A stretch of DNA of 34,883 nt. Source: an uncultured Treponema sp. Lineage in GTDB: Bacteria; Spirochaetota; Spirochaetia; Treponematales; Treponemataceae. Made by a program: the position numbers and the translations under genes. Shown here piece after piece: positions 16,424 to 24,572 of the stretch (its first letter is position 1; every line of letters starts with the position of its first letter). The DNA is taken from the NCBI GenBank assembly GCA_947170195.1, contig CAMVSS010000008.1:1-34883 (forward strand), given 5' to 3'. The notes under the pieces were generated by a model. The model had not been told where the DNA came from, did not search any database, and saw nothing but the letters and a program-made list of their open reading frames with translations.

Positions 16424-18508
16424 TTATACCCTGAACATCAGATCGATGTAGCTCGGGTACGGCTTGTATTTTTCTCCAAGGATTGGCTCAATCTCGTCCG
16501 CTATTTTTCGTGTCAGTTCCATCTGTGGAATTACCTTGTCGGCATAAGCACGGGCCTGAGCCGCAACGTCTTCGATTTTTTCAGCATCGGCATGAATGCG
16601 CGCAAGTTTCTTCGCCTCAGCGTCGAGCTTGTCTGCGAGAGAACTGATTTCCTTGAGCACGTTTACCTGAGCCGAACATTTTGCCCCGGAAACGATTCCC
16701 ATTACCTTTGCTGCGCTGTCGGCAACATCGTTCATGAAAGTATAGCTTGCCGGAAGAATGTCGCGGTAAATCATGTCGAGCATAGTGTTTGCTTCGATGT
16801 TGAGCGTCTTTGAGTATTTTTCGAGCTTGATTTCATGATGGCTTCGCATCTCAACTTCGGTATAGACACCATACTTGCTGAACATTTCGATGTTCTGCTT
16901 GTCGAGATAGTGTTCCATTGCGTCAGGGAGTGTCTTGAGGTTCATCAATCCGCGTTTTTCAGCCTCTTTTACCCATTCATCATCGTAGCCGTTTCCATTG
17001 AAGATGATCTTCTTGTGCTCTTTTATGGTCTTCTTGATGAGTTTCTGCAAATCTTCGTTCAAATCTTTTGAGCCTTCAAGCTTTGAGGCAAATTCATCGA
17101 GTGTCTCCGCAACAATCGTGTTGAGGACGACGTTCGGGCCGGAGATTGAAAGCGAAGAACCGAGCGAACGGAATTCGAATTTGTTTCCTGTGAATGCAAA
17201 CGGAGATGTTCTGTTTCGGTCTGTCGTATCTTTTGGAATTCCAGGCAAGACAGAAACGCCGATCTTCATCTTTTCCTTTGATTTCTGAGAGTAAGGAGTT
17301 CCGTTTTCGATTGAGTCGAGTACGGCCTGCAATTCATCACCGATAAACATCGAGATAATTGCCGGAGGTGCTTCGTTTGCTCCGAGTCGGTGATCGTTTC
17401 CTGCGGACGCGACGCTGTCCCGCAGCAAATCCTGATGCTTGTCAACGGCCTGAATGACCGCCATCAGGAAGAGAATGAACTGGGCATTTTCGCGCGGAGT
17501 TTCTCCCGGTTCGAGAAGGTTGAATCCGTCGTCCGTGCTCATGGACCAGTTGTTGTGCTTTCCGCTTCCGTTTACGCCTTCGAACGGCTTTTCCGCAAGG
17601 AGACAGTACAGGCCGTGCTTTAGCGCAACCTGCTTCATAAGCTGCATCGTGAGCTGGTTCTGGTCCGCGCTCAGGTTCGTGGTGGCAAAAATTGGAGCCA
17701 TCTCGTGCTGAGCCGGAGCGACTTCGTTGTGCTTTGTCTTGCTCAAGATTCCGAGCTTCCATAGCTCGGTGTCCAAATCAGCCATGAACTCGGCGATGCG
17801 CGGCTTGATTGAGCCGTAATAGTGGTCGTCCATTTCCTGACCTTTAGGCGGCATCGAGCCGAAAAGCGTTCTTCCAGTGAAGATTAAATCTTTTCTCTGT
17901 TCCCAGAGTTTTTTGTCGATTAAGAAATATTCCTGTTCCGGACCTACAGTTGTGACGACACGTTTTGCGCTTGTGTTGCCAAAAAGTCGGAGTATTCTGA
18001 GAGCCTGCTTGTTGAGGACCTCCATTGAACGGAGAAGCGGCGTTTTTTTGTCGAGTGATTCACCTGTGTAAGAGCAGAATGCGGTCGGAATGTAGAGCGA
18101 GCCGTCCTTAATGAACGCGTAGCTGGTCGGATCCCACGCGGTGTAGCCGCGAGCTTCGAATGTAGCACGGAGTCCGCCGCTCGGGAAAGACGAGCCGTCA
18201 ACCTCGCCCTTTACAAGCTCCTTTCCGCTGAATTCCATGATCACACCGGATCCGTTCGGAGAAATGAAGCTGTCATGCTTTTCGGCAGTAAGTCCGTTGA
18301 GCGGCTGGAACCAGTGCGTAAAGTGAGTCGCTCCCTTTTCGACAGCCCAGTCTTTCATGGCGTTTGCGACGACGTTTGCAACCTCAAGTTCCAGCGGAGA
18401 GCCTTGCTGGATTGTTTTTTTGAGTGATTTATACGTTTCCTTAGGGAGACGTGCTCTCATCACATCGTCATTAAAAACCATGCTTCCGAAAATTTCTGGT
18501 ACGGACAT
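16424..18508 (-). CDS. glnN: Type III glutamine synthetase (GSIII)
   Basis: It makes glutamine from glutamate, ammonia and ATP. The roughly 700-residue size and motifs separate it from GSI and [40 protein letters not shown] and [23 protein letters not shown] forms double-ring dodecamers and is common in Bacteroides and treponemes. I chose ATG 18508 over 18520: GGAG lies 6 nt before the second ATG (MSVPEIFG) and is itself inside the first codons of the longer version, which has no Shine-Dalgarno. The gene follows hisA-hisIE and precedes era on the same strand. The leader holds two hairpins that could regulate it. Confidence 0.95.
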   Translation of the reverse strand: MSVPEIFGSMVFNDDVMRARLPKETYKSLKKTIQQGSPLELEVANVVANAMKDWAVEKGATHFTHWFQPLNGLTAEKHDSFISPNGSGVIMEFSGKELVKGEVDGSSFPSGGLRATFEARGYTAWDPTSYAFIKDGSLYIPTAFCSYTGESLDKKTPLLRSMEVLNKQALRILRLFGNTSAKRVVTTVGPEQEYFLIDKKLWEQRKDLIFTGRTLFGSMPPKGQEMDDHYYGSIKPRIAEFMADLDTELWKLGILSKTKHNEVAPAQHEMAPIFATTNLSADQNQLTMQLMKQVALKHGLYCLLAEKPFEGVNGSGKHNNWSMSTDDGFNLLEPGETPRENAQFILFLMAVIQAVDKHQDLLRDSVASAGNDHRLGANEAPPAIISMFIGDELQAVLDSIENGTPYSQKSKEKMKIGVSVLPGIPKDTTDRNRTSPFAFTGNKFEFRSLGSSLSISGPNVVLNTIVAETLDEFASKLEGSKDLNEDLQKLIKKTIKEHKKIIFNGNGYDDEWVKEAEKRGLMNLKTLPDAMEHYLDKQNIEMFSKYGVYTEVEMRSHHEIKLEKYSKTLNIEANTMLDMIYRDILPASYTFMNDVADSAAKVMGIVSGAKCSAQVNVLKEISSLADKLDAEAKKLARIHADAEKIEDVAAQARAYADKVIPQMELTRKIADEIEPILGEKYKPYPSYIDLMFRV

Positions 18509-18535
18509 TTTATGCTCCATTTTTTATTAATATGG

Positions 18536-18555
18536 ACACCGCATGGATGCGGTGT
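18536..18555. repeat. Perfect hairpin with ATGGAT/ATCCAT loop in the glnN leader
   Basis: ACACCGC and GCGGTGT flank ATGGAT. On the glnN transcript strand the loop reads AUCCAU. The loop type matches hairpins at 19979, 30408 and 30446. Confidence 0.7.
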
Positions 18556-18569
18556 AAGATTAATTAGGA

Positions 18570-18594
18570 CCAAAATTACAGGAGGTGATTTTGG
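18570..18594 (-). promoter_or_regulatory. Hairpin presenting an anti-Shine-Dalgarno loop
   Basis: On the - strand CCAAAAT and ATTTTGG (7 bp) enclose CACCTCCTGTA. CACCTCCT equals the conserved 3' tail of 16S rRNA, the anti-Shine-Dalgarno. It lies 4 nt after the hisA-hisIE stop and about 60 nt before glnN. It could pair with the GGAG of glnN or be fortuitous. Confidence 0.4.
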
Positions 18595-18597
18595 CTC

Positions 18598-19899
18598 TTA
18601 TTTTTCTTTGTGTCTCTTATCAAGCTCGTTATAGACATCCTGCCATGTGACGCCCTCTTTATATAGAAGAACGCTCACGAAATAGAGCAGGTCGGCAGCT
18701 TCCCATACGACATCTTCTTTTGACTCAGCTTCATCGCAAAGTTCTTCCGCCTCTTCCATAACCTTTTCCCTGACACGCTTTGCATCAAGGGTTGCCGTGT
18801 AACTTCCCGGCTTCGGATTTGCAAATCTTTCTGCAATCGTGCCATACAACCGCTCAAGATTTGATTTTGCGTCAGCTTCCGAACCGAAACATGTGTAGCT
18901 TCCTGTATGGCACACGCCTCCGTGCGGAAGAACCGTCGCCAGAACAGTGTCGCGGTCGCAGTCAGCGCGCATCTTTATAAGCTCAAGGAAGTGTCCGCTT
19001 GTCTCGCCCTTTGTCCAGAGAGTGTTACGAGTGCGGCTGAAGAAAGTAAGTTTTCCAGTTTCAAATGATTTTTCGAAAGCAGCCTTGTTTGAATACCCGA
19101 GCATCAAAACTTCGCCTGCCGGACTTTGTGCGATTACAGGAATCATTCCATTTACTTTTTCAAAATCAAGACAACTGATGAATGCATCCTGAAGATTTAC
19201 TTTGCCCGTATACAGAGCCATTCCAAGCTGAACATCGCATCCGAGCTTTTCAAGCTCAGCGATCTGCTCGACGGTGTTTACTCCGCCCGCAACAACCACG
19301 CGACAGGTAACTGATTTTCTAAGTTCTTCGCAGGCCTTCATGTCAGTTCCCTGCATGCAACCTTCTTTTTCGACGCAGGTAAAAAGAAGCTCGGAACAGT
19401 ATTCTTCCGCCTCACGTGCACCTGTAATAAGAGGAACATTCAGAGTTTCTGTCCAGCCTTTTACAGCGATTTTTCCGTTGATGGAATCCACTGAAATTAT
19501 TATTCGCTGCCTGCCGATTGTTTTAACAAGCTCTTCCAGAAATTCTTTGTTGAGAACTGACTGACCCGGCTTCGGATCAGGATTCCATGCAGCCGAACCG
19601 ATTATTACTTTTTCTGCGCCAAGGGAAATCAATTCCCTGGCTTTTTTTGCCGTACGGATTCCACCGCCGACACGAACGTTTCCATGACGAAGCAAATGTT
19701 TTAAGAGAGCAGTATTTTTTGTATTTCCTTTTTCGTCTGTGTTGCGCAACGCCTGATCAAGGTCGATGATTGCAACTTCACCATACTTGTTGAATTCAGA
19801 AATCAAAGAATCAGCATCATCACGCTGGATAACAAGCTCTTTGCCGTTTTTAAGCTGGACTACGTGTCCGTCCTTCATGTCAATAGAAGCGATAACCAT
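18598..19899 (-). CDS. Trifunctional histidine enzyme HisA-HisI-HisE
   Basis: One chain carries three histidine biosynthesis activities. Residues 1-about 235 are HisA, the ProFAR isomerase TIM barrel, with catalytic Asp7 (IASIDMKDG), VRVGGGIR, the second Asp in SVDSINGKIAVKGW, and VVAGGVN. Residues about 240-340 are HisI, PR-AMP cyclohydrolase (TLWTKGETSGHFLEL, ADCDRDT, CHTGSYTCF). The rest is HisE, PR-ATP pyrophosphatase (KVMEEAEELCDEA, EAADLLYF). HisE and HisI act before HisA in the pathway. I start at ATG 19899 (MVIASID), the natural HisA opening; the ORF-track start 12 codons upstream would lie inside the promoter. No Shine-Dalgarno is present and TATAAT lies 7 nt upstream, implying a leaderless mRNA. 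Confidence 0.94.
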   Translation of the reverse strand: MVIASIDMKDGHVVQLKNGKELVIQRDDADSLISEFNKYGEVAIIDLDQALRNTDEKGNTKNTALLKHLLRHGNVRVGGGIRTAKKARELISLGAEKVIIGSAAWNPDPKPGQSVLNKEFLEELVKTIGRQRIIISVDSINGKIAVKGWTETLNVPLITGAREAEEYCSELLFTCVEKEGCMQGTDMKACEELRKSVTCRVVVAGGVNTVEQIAELEKLGCDVQLGMALYTGKVNLQDAFISCLDFEKVNGMIPVIAQSPAGEVLMLGYSNKAAFEKSFETGKLTFFSRTRNTLWTKGETSGHFLELIKMRADCDRDTVLATVLPHGGVCHTGSYTCFGSEADAKSNLERLYGTIAERFANPKPGSYTATLDAKRVREKVMEEAEELCDEAESKEDVVWEAADLLYFVSVLLYKEGVTWQDVYNELDKRHKEK

Positions 19900-19906
19900 G
19901 GATGCA

Positions 19907-19935
19907 ATTATATCAAAATGATGTATAATATACAA
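19907..19935 (-). promoter_or_regulatory. Leaderless-type promoter of hisA-hisIE
   Basis: On the - strand TTGTAT (19935-19930), a 17-nt spacer and perfect TATAAT (19912-19907) are followed by exactly 7 nt and the ATG, so transcription should begin at or next to the start codon. Confidence 0.6.
19924..19929 (+). promoter_or_regulatory. Possible divergent -10 box for the secreted hydrolase gene
   Basis: A perfect TATAAT on the + strand lies inside the spacer of the hisA promoter. The -35 region is poor. If used, the hydrolase gene has a leader of about 160 nt containing the composite repeat. Confidence 0.35.
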
Positions 19936-19975
19936 ATAAGTAAAAAACGACCGTCATTACGGTCTTATCAGGAGG

Positions 19976-20072
19976 CTTGCAAAAAAGCACGTCCGTGTGC
20001 TTTTTTGCGCGGCCGAGTTCTTGCCGTTGGCAACAACTCGCTATCCGTTGCCTCCGTGCAACGCCGCTAACG
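19976..20072. repeat. Composite palindromic repeat, copy 1
   Basis: Read on the - strand it has GCGGCGTTGCACG, GCAACGGAT, a cruciform-like segment ending AACTCGGCCG, and a perfect 12-bp hairpin (GCAAAAAAGCAC/GTGCTTTTTTGC, + strand 19979-20008). The same modules in the same order occur on the + strand at 30290-30440. The + strand also has GTTGC-CTCCGT-GCAAC at 20047-20062. Confidence 0.75.
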
Positions 20073-20094
20073 CGGGGTTTTTAAAGGAGTAATA

Positions 20095-21273
20095 ATGAAA
20101 AAACTTGTTTCTCTTGCTGCTGTTTTTTCCATCGGACTTTCGCTCATCGTTGCCGGTGAAAACGACTACGTAAAACGCGAAATCAACGCCCATGAACGCT
20201 GCCTTCCGACATTCGTCGAGGCATTAAAATCCAGAATGACTTTCTCCCTCGGCTGGAAAGACGGATCTGATCCCGCCGCATGGAAAAAAACGGGACTCGC
20301 AAAAGCCCGTGAGCTCATCATACAGAACGAAGACAACACGCCGTTCGACATGGTCGTCCTCGAAACAGAAAAACGAAAGGGCTATGTTGCTCAGAAAGTT
20401 GTGTTCAACATCAGCGCGGAAAGCCGCGTGCTCGCATATCTCCTCATTCCAAACGGAAAGAAGAACCAGACATTCCCGGCAGCACTCATGCTCCACGACC
20501 ACGGCTCAAACTTCATGATCGGCAAAGAAAAGATGGTAAAGCCGTTCGGAAAAACTGACGAAGACAAAGATCGGCTCAAGAAAGCCGAGGACTGGTCAAA
20601 AACTTATTTCTCAGGAAATTTCCCTGGCGACGAGCTTGCGAAGCGCGGTTACGTCGTACTCAGTTTCGACGCATTCGGATGGGGCGACCGCTCAGTAAAG
20701 GGATTCCGCACAGAATCTCAGCAGAGCCTTGCATCAAACCTGTTCAACATGGGAACAAGTTTCGCCGGAATCATCGCGCAGGAAGACTGCCGAGCTGCGA
20801 AATTCCTCGCATCGCTTCCTCAGGTAGACAAATCACGAGTCGCATGCGTCGGATTCAGCATGGGCGGATTCCGCTCATGGCAGCTTGCCGCAATCAGCGA
20901 CGACATCACTGCGGGAATCTCGGTTTGCTGGATCGGAACCATGAAAGACCACATCGTAGAGGATGACGGTCAGCTCAAGGGAAACAGCGCATTCAGCATG
21001 CTCCACCCGACAATCGCAAAATTCCTCGACTACCCTGACGTAGCGGGTCTTGCAGCTCCGAAACCGATGTATTTCGTGTCAGGTGACCGCGACGGTGTAA
21101 ACCCGGTTGAGGGAACCAAAAACGCATACGAAAAAATGCACAAAATCTGGAAAGCAAACGGCGCAGATGACAAGCTCGTCACAACTCTGACACCAGGTCT
21201 GACGCACTCATACCCTGCGGACCAGCAGAAGCTGACTTATGATTGGCTCGACGACATTTTCAACAACAAATAG
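20095..21273 (+). CDS. Secreted alpha/beta hydrolase, probable carbohydrate esterase
   Basis: This 392-residue protein has a signal peptide (residues 1 to about 20, MKKLVSLAAVFSIGLSLIVAG) and an alpha/beta hydrolase fold: oxyanion region LHDHGS, nucleophile Ser in GFSMGGF, acid Asp in SGDRDGVNP and His in LTHSYP. The long inserts before the catalytic core (WSKTYFSGNFPGDELAKRGY, FGWGDRS) resemble the Abhydrolase_7/acetyl-xylan-esterase-like group found in polysaccharide degraders. The nearby pectinesterase and pectate lyase suggest removal of acetyl or other ester groups from plant polysaccharide; a peptidase or other esterase role is possible. AGGAG precedes the ATG. The leader contains the composite repeat. 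Confidence 0.78.
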   Translation: MKKLVSLAAVFSIGLSLIVAGENDYVKREINAHERCLPTFVEALKSRMTFSLGWKDGSDPAAWKKTGLAKARELIIQNEDNTPFDMVVLETEKRKGYVAQKVVFNISAESRVLAYLLIPNGKKNQTFPAALMLHDHGSNFMIGKEKMVKPFGKTDEDKDRLKKAEDWSKTYFSGNFPGDELAKRGYVVLSFDAFGWGDRSVKGFRTESQQSLASNLFNMGTSFAGIIAQEDCRAAKFLASLPQVDKSRVACVGFSMGGFRSWQLAAISDDITAGISVCWIGTMKDHIVEDDGQLKGNSAFSMLHPTIAKFLDYPDVAGLAAPKPMYFVSGDRDGVNPVEGTKNAYEKMHKIWKANGADDKLVTTLTPGLTHSYPADQQKLTYDWLDDIFNNK

Positions 21274-21297
21274 CCGTTCCGACTGACAGAAACAATT

Positions 21298-21345
21298 ATG
21301 GGGAGCTTCGAAAAAATCTCTGAAAGCGTTTTTTTTGAGGCGCCC
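21298..21345. terminator. Family A hairpin, terminator of the secreted hydrolase and YkgJ genes
   Basis: GGGGAGCTTCGAAAAAATCTC-TGAAAGCGTTTTTTTTGAGGCGCCC is an imperfect inverted repeat with a T8 run, placed between two converging genes. It matches the family A copies elsewhere. Confidence 0.6.
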
Positions 21346-21837
21346 TTATTCGATAATCAGGTATTCCTGATTGAAATCCTTGAGCATGTCCGGATTTTTT
21401 TCGGCTTCCTCAAGGATTTTTTTTGCGATTCCGTCCCCGATGACAAATTCCCTCACCCTCTCGAACGGCACCCGATTTATTGCGGGACAAGTATTTTCAA
21501 GCATCACTTTGAGCGCGCCGTCTTTTCTGCAGGCTCGGAGCGGCCATATCGAGCAGTCGAACGGCTTTTCATCTGAATCAAGAATGCATCCGCGCTCAGA
21601 ATCGAGGAACGGACAAGCAGCTTCTTCTTCCGGATCATCAGTTTTATAGGCATCATCAAGATTGACCGTATAGCTGTTTTTTGCCGCCGGCTTGAACACG
21701 GCGTGAGGATATTTTTTTTCGAGCAGATTTTTTTGTTTCTCGGAGAAAATCGGAGTCTCCCACAAACTTTTTCGCCTGAACGAGCAGCAGAATTTACACG
21801 CCGCGCAATCTTCAGAAGAAAGAATCTTTGAAAGCAT
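21346..21837 (-). CDS. YkgJ-family cysteine cluster protein
   Basis: Proteins of this family (PF03692 type) bind zinc or an iron-sulphur centre through a C-x2-C-x2-CC cluster; their roles are mostly unknown. Here the cluster is Cys11, 14, 17 and 18 (CAACKFCC), followed by CPFLDSERGC and FDCSIWPLRAC, the other conserved ligands. The 163-residue length is normal. AAGGAG stands about 9 nt before the ATG. It lies downstream of the DUF2156 gene on the same strand, separated by about 120 nt containing a family B repeat. Confidence 0.85.
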   Translation of the reverse strand: MLSKILSSEDCAACKFCCSFRRKSLWETPIFSEKQKNLLEKKYPHAVFKPAAKNSYTVNLDDAYKTDDPEEEAACPFLDSERGCILDSDEKPFDCSIWPLRACRKDGALKVMLENTCPAINRVPFERVREFVIGDGIAKKILEEAEKNPDMLKDFNQEYLIIE

Positions 21838-21895
21838 TTTTCAACGCTCCTTATAAACATTCCGCATCAGCGGCATTTCATGCAGGCAACGAATT

Positions 21896-21934
21896 AGGCA
21901 GTTTCAAAACTAACAGACTTTTGAAACTTGCTTG
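21896..21934. repeat. Family B hairpin repeat (copy 4)
   Basis: AGGCAGTTTCAAAACT and GACTTTTGAAACTTGCTT form the family B inverted repeat between the DUF2156 and YkgJ genes. Confidence 0.6.
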
Positions 21935-21960
21935 AATGCCAGCCCTTCTGCGAACGATTT

Positions 21961-22956
21961 TTACGCGATTTCTCCATAAAATTTATCCAGAAGAATATCG
22001 GGATGATATGACAGTTTCGCCTTTCTGAGCCCTTCAACGCCCATATCTTCCTCGCGGTTCAAATATGTAAAATCCGGGCACGCATTTGCAAAACACCAGT
22101 TGATTGCGGCATACGCTCCGTCCACGGCAGCAGCTTCAAGGCACTTCTCGTAGTGGACGTCCAGCACACCGTCAGAAATTCTAGATGCGAGCGTCATCGC
22201 GACCGGTTTTCCGCCGATGTAAAGAACTCCGCCCTCAAGATTGAACGAATCCTTGTTGGCGACCGCGAGCTTTATGGACTCAAGCTCAAGCCGGAGGATT
22301 TCCATATCCGCGATATTCTGGCCACCAGCTTTCTCAACGCGCTGATCAAGCCACTGCTTGGAAACCGAAATGATGTCGTCAGAAATATTGCACAGCGACA
22401 GCAGCCGGAATTCCCATTCGCCCTCATGAATCCTCAAAAAACGCGAGACATGATTTTTTTTCTTGTGATAAGTTTTTCCGGCGAGCACGGCAAGTTTTTT
22501 GCGCTCATAAATATAATCGCAATCATCTCGGTTTGTCTGAAAATCCGCTTTCAGATCCGGGTGCTTCTCTCGCAGCCAACGCTCAACGCACTCTTTCTGA
22601 ACGGCGGTAAGCAGGCAAAACTGCATCTTCCTGCCATGCTCCTGCGCATCCGAAAAAATCAGCTCGAAAGCCTTGAAAAGGCTGCTTTCATTCCGTGCTG
22701 CCTCCAAAGTATCAGCGCCGGCATCTTCCAGAGCGTCACCATCAGCCGTCAATGCGATCGGGAAACCGTATCCCGTCCTGTTGCCGCTCCCGGTGTAATA
22801 ACGGAACAAAAATCCGTCCTGAACCGAAGTTTTTATGTCATACTTTTTTTGAAGGAGAAAAAGGTTAACAAGGGAAGAATCGCTCCCAAAAAGCTCGTCG
22901 TGTATATTCCCCGACAAAAATCGAAAATCATTAAAATCTAAAATCTTCCAGTTCAT
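21961..22956 (-). CDS. DUF2156 (phosphatidylglycerol lysyltransferase C-domain-like) protein
   Basis: This 331-residue soluble protein matches the stand-alone DUF2156 proteins, two tandem GNAT folds related to the catalytic domain of MprF and to Fem transferases. Family landmarks are the central KTYHKKKNHVSRF, VLDVHYEKC, and the near-terminal YLNREEDMG-EGLRKAKLSYHP. There is no membrane segment, so it is not an MprF. It may move an aminoacyl or acyl group, but no substrate is known. The ORF-track start at 22959 is GTG; I take the adjacent ATG 22956. No clear Shine-Dalgarno is present. Confidence 0.82.
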   Translation of the reverse strand: MNWKILDFNDFRFLSGNIHDELFGSDSSLVNLFLLQKKYDIKTSVQDGFLFRYYTGSGNRTGYGFPIALTADGDALEDAGADTLEAARNESSLFKAFELIFSDAQEHGRKMQFCLLTAVQKECVERWLREKHPDLKADFQTNRDDCDYIYERKKLAVLAGKTYHKKKNHVSRFLRIHEGEWEFRLLSLCNISDDIISVSKQWLDQRVEKAGGQNIADMEILRLELESIKLAVANKDSFNLEGGVLYIGGKPVAMTLASRISDGVLDVHYEKCLEAAAVDGAYAAINWCFANACPDFTYLNREEDMGVEGLRKAKLSYHPDILLDKFYGEIA

Positions 22957-23000
22957 CACTTTAAAAAATAGTAATAAAACTTCTTTTTAGCAAGAAAAAC

Positions 23001-23029
23001 TCGAAATTCTCTTCAATATTTGTTATATT
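23001..23029 (+). promoter_or_regulatory. Leaderless-type promoter of the DTW gene
   Basis: TCGAAA (23001-23006), a 17-nt spacer and TATATT (23024-23029) are followed by exactly 7 nt and ATG 23037. There is no Shine-Dalgarno. Confidence 0.55.
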
Positions 23030-23036
23030 CTTCTGC

Positions 23037-23717
23037 ATGCGTCAGATTTGTTATAGATGTTTCAGACCGATGGCAAGTTGCCTCTGCAAATTCGTTCCTC
23101 CATTCGACCCGGGCGTAAAATTCGTCTTTTTGATGCACCCGAAAGAAGCAAAACGACAGAGAACCGGCACAGGAAGAATCGCACACGCCGGGCTGATCGA
23201 CTCAGAAATCATAATGGGAATCGACTTTACGAAAAACACCCGCCTCTGCCAGCTCCTCGCCGATCCGCAGTACTATCCGGTCCTTATGTATCCGGGAGAT
23301 GACGCATGGACGGCAAAAAAAGAAGGTTTCAAAGAAGCCATCGGAAACAAAAAACTGCTCGCAATCATAATCGACTCAACATGGTTCTGCTCAAAGAAGA
23401 TGATCAAACTCAGCACCAACATCATGGCCCTGCCGAAAATCAGTTTTTACGGAAATTACCGGTCAATCTTCACCTTCAAGCGCGAACCAAGCCCAGAATA
23501 CATCTCCACAATCGAGAGCTGCTATTATTTCATCAAGGAATTGCAGGAAAACGGCATCGCAAAATCAGACTGCAATCCGGAATGCCTCATGGACGCATTC
23601 AAAGAGATGATAAAATTCCAGCTGCAGAAGGAAAACGACCGCATAGACGGAAAGCTCCCGAACACTCACGCAAGCGATTACAAATACTCAAAAAAGAAAG
23701 AAATACCAAAATTTTAA
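23037..23717 (+). CDS. DTW-domain protein, probable tRNA-uridine aminocarboxypropyltransferase
   Basis: DTW proteins such as E. coli TapT add an aminocarboxypropyl group from SAM to uridine in tRNA. The protein has the N-terminal cysteine cluster (Cys5, 8, 15, 17 in CYRCFRPMASCLC), the HPKEAKRQRTGTGR segment, the DSTW motif at 113-116 (the DxTW signature) and the late FKREPSPEYISTIES motif. The length of 226 residues is typical. The gene is monocistronic, divergent from the DUF2156 gene, and appears to be expressed from a leaderless mRNA. The tRNA target cannot be read from sequence. Confidence 0.88.
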   Translation: MRQICYRCFRPMASCLCKFVPPFDPGVKFVFLMHPKEAKRQRTGTGRIAHAGLIDSEIIMGIDFTKNTRLCQLLADPQYYPVLMYPGDDAWTAKKEGFKEAIGNKKLLAIIIDSTWFCSKKMIKLSTNIMALPKISFYGNYRSIFTFKREPSPEYISTIESCYYFIKELQENGIAKSDCNPECLMDAFKEMIKFQLQKENDRIDGKLPNTHASDYKYSKKKEIPKF

Positions 23718-23868
23718 ACATTTTTTAATGATTATATTTCGAAAATTAAGCATAAATTATAAAACCAACTTTTAAAATAAGCTAAAAATTTCAAAAAATT
23801 TACATCGATTTTATCCAAAATAACGCAATTTTATAAAATTTCAGCTTTTTTATATTACTCCATTCGAA

Positions 23869-23874
23869 TATACT
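23869..23874 (+). promoter_or_regulatory. Candidate -10 box of the small secreted protein gene
   Basis: TATACT lies in very A/T-rich DNA (23718-23870) that could act as an upstream activating element. The -35 match is poor. Transcription would start near 23881. Confidence 0.4.
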
Positions 23875-23932
23875 GACATCATGAAAAATATTCCTGGCAG
23901 GGAATTATGTAAAAAATATGGAGGCATTTTTT

Positions 23933-24427
23933 ATGAAAAAGTTTCTTGCTCTTTTTAGCGCAGCTCTACTGTTCGGTGCTTCTGCATTTGCGGAAGGCTA
24001 TATCAACGCAAACGACCTTACTTTAGGTGAGATCACCGAAGACAAGACAGAGGAAGACGGATTCGTCATCCACGCTTCGGCCGAGCGCATGGTTGTAATC
24101 GACAAAGCGGACGGACAGAAATACGAGGATGAAGTTTTCACTCAGAGAATCAACCTCAAGGGAAAAATCGTCGGAAAAGCGCGCTGCGTTTCTTTCCCGG
24201 CAAAAGCAGGTGAAAAAATTACAGTTTACTGCCTTTCTTCATCAAAAACCGACGCGAGAGTTGTTGTCGTACGAAACGAAGCTGGAGAAACTCTCAAGGA
24301 AATTTCTGCGGCAGCTGCAAACCCGGTTGTCAGCGTAGGCGAAATCGTAGCCCCGGCTGATGGTGAGTACACTGTCGGCGGAACAAACGGCGGAGTTTAC
24401 ATCTATCAGATCACAGTAGGAAAATAA
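23933..24427 (+). CDS. Small secreted beta-rich protein, carbohydrate-binding-like
   Basis: I do not recognise a named family. The 164-residue protein has a clear signal peptide (MKKFLALFSAALLFGASAFA, cleaved near residue 20) and a mature part of alternating beta strands: FVIHASAERMVVI, QRINLKGKI, KITVYCLSSS, ARVVVVRNEAG, YTVGGTNGG and a last strand VYIYQITV. The last strand and the overall order resemble the jelly-roll modules attached to bacterial pectate lyases and other secreted glycan enzymes. I start at ATG 23933, which has GGAGG 7 nt upstream, not the ORF-track ATG at 23918. It precedes the PL9 lyase but is separated by a terminator. A glycan-binding role is inference. Confidence 0.7.
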   Translation: MKKFLALFSAALLFGASAFAEGYINANDLTLGEITEDKTEEDGFVIHASAERMVVIDKADGQKYEDEVFTQRINLKGKIVGKARCVSFPAKAGEKITVYCLSSSKTDARVVVVRNEAGETLKEISAAAANPVVSVGEIVAPADGEYTVGGTNGGVYIYQITVGK

Positions 24428-24453
24428 TCCGGTAACTTTTCTTAGACTCACGG

Positions 24454-24487
24454 ACGCAGAGGTTTCATACGGACTCTGCGTTTTTTG
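24454..24487 (+). terminator. Rho-independent terminator after the small secreted protein gene
   Basis: ACGCAGAG and CTCTGCGT (8 bp) are followed by TTTTTT. Confidence 0.85.
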
Positions 24488-24494
24488 TTTATTG

Positions 24495-24533
24495 GCACAT
24501 TCGAAAAACCGAAGTTTTTAGAAGTTCCCTTTA
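24495..24533. repeat. Family A hairpin repeat upstream of the PL9 gene
   Basis: GGCACATTCGAAAAACCG-AAGTTTTTAGAAGTTCCC is an inverted repeat. It is in a promoter-side position, unlike the other family A copies. Confidence 0.55.
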
Positions 24534-24572
24534 TATGGCAATAATAAAATCACCACAATGGAGGAATCCAGA

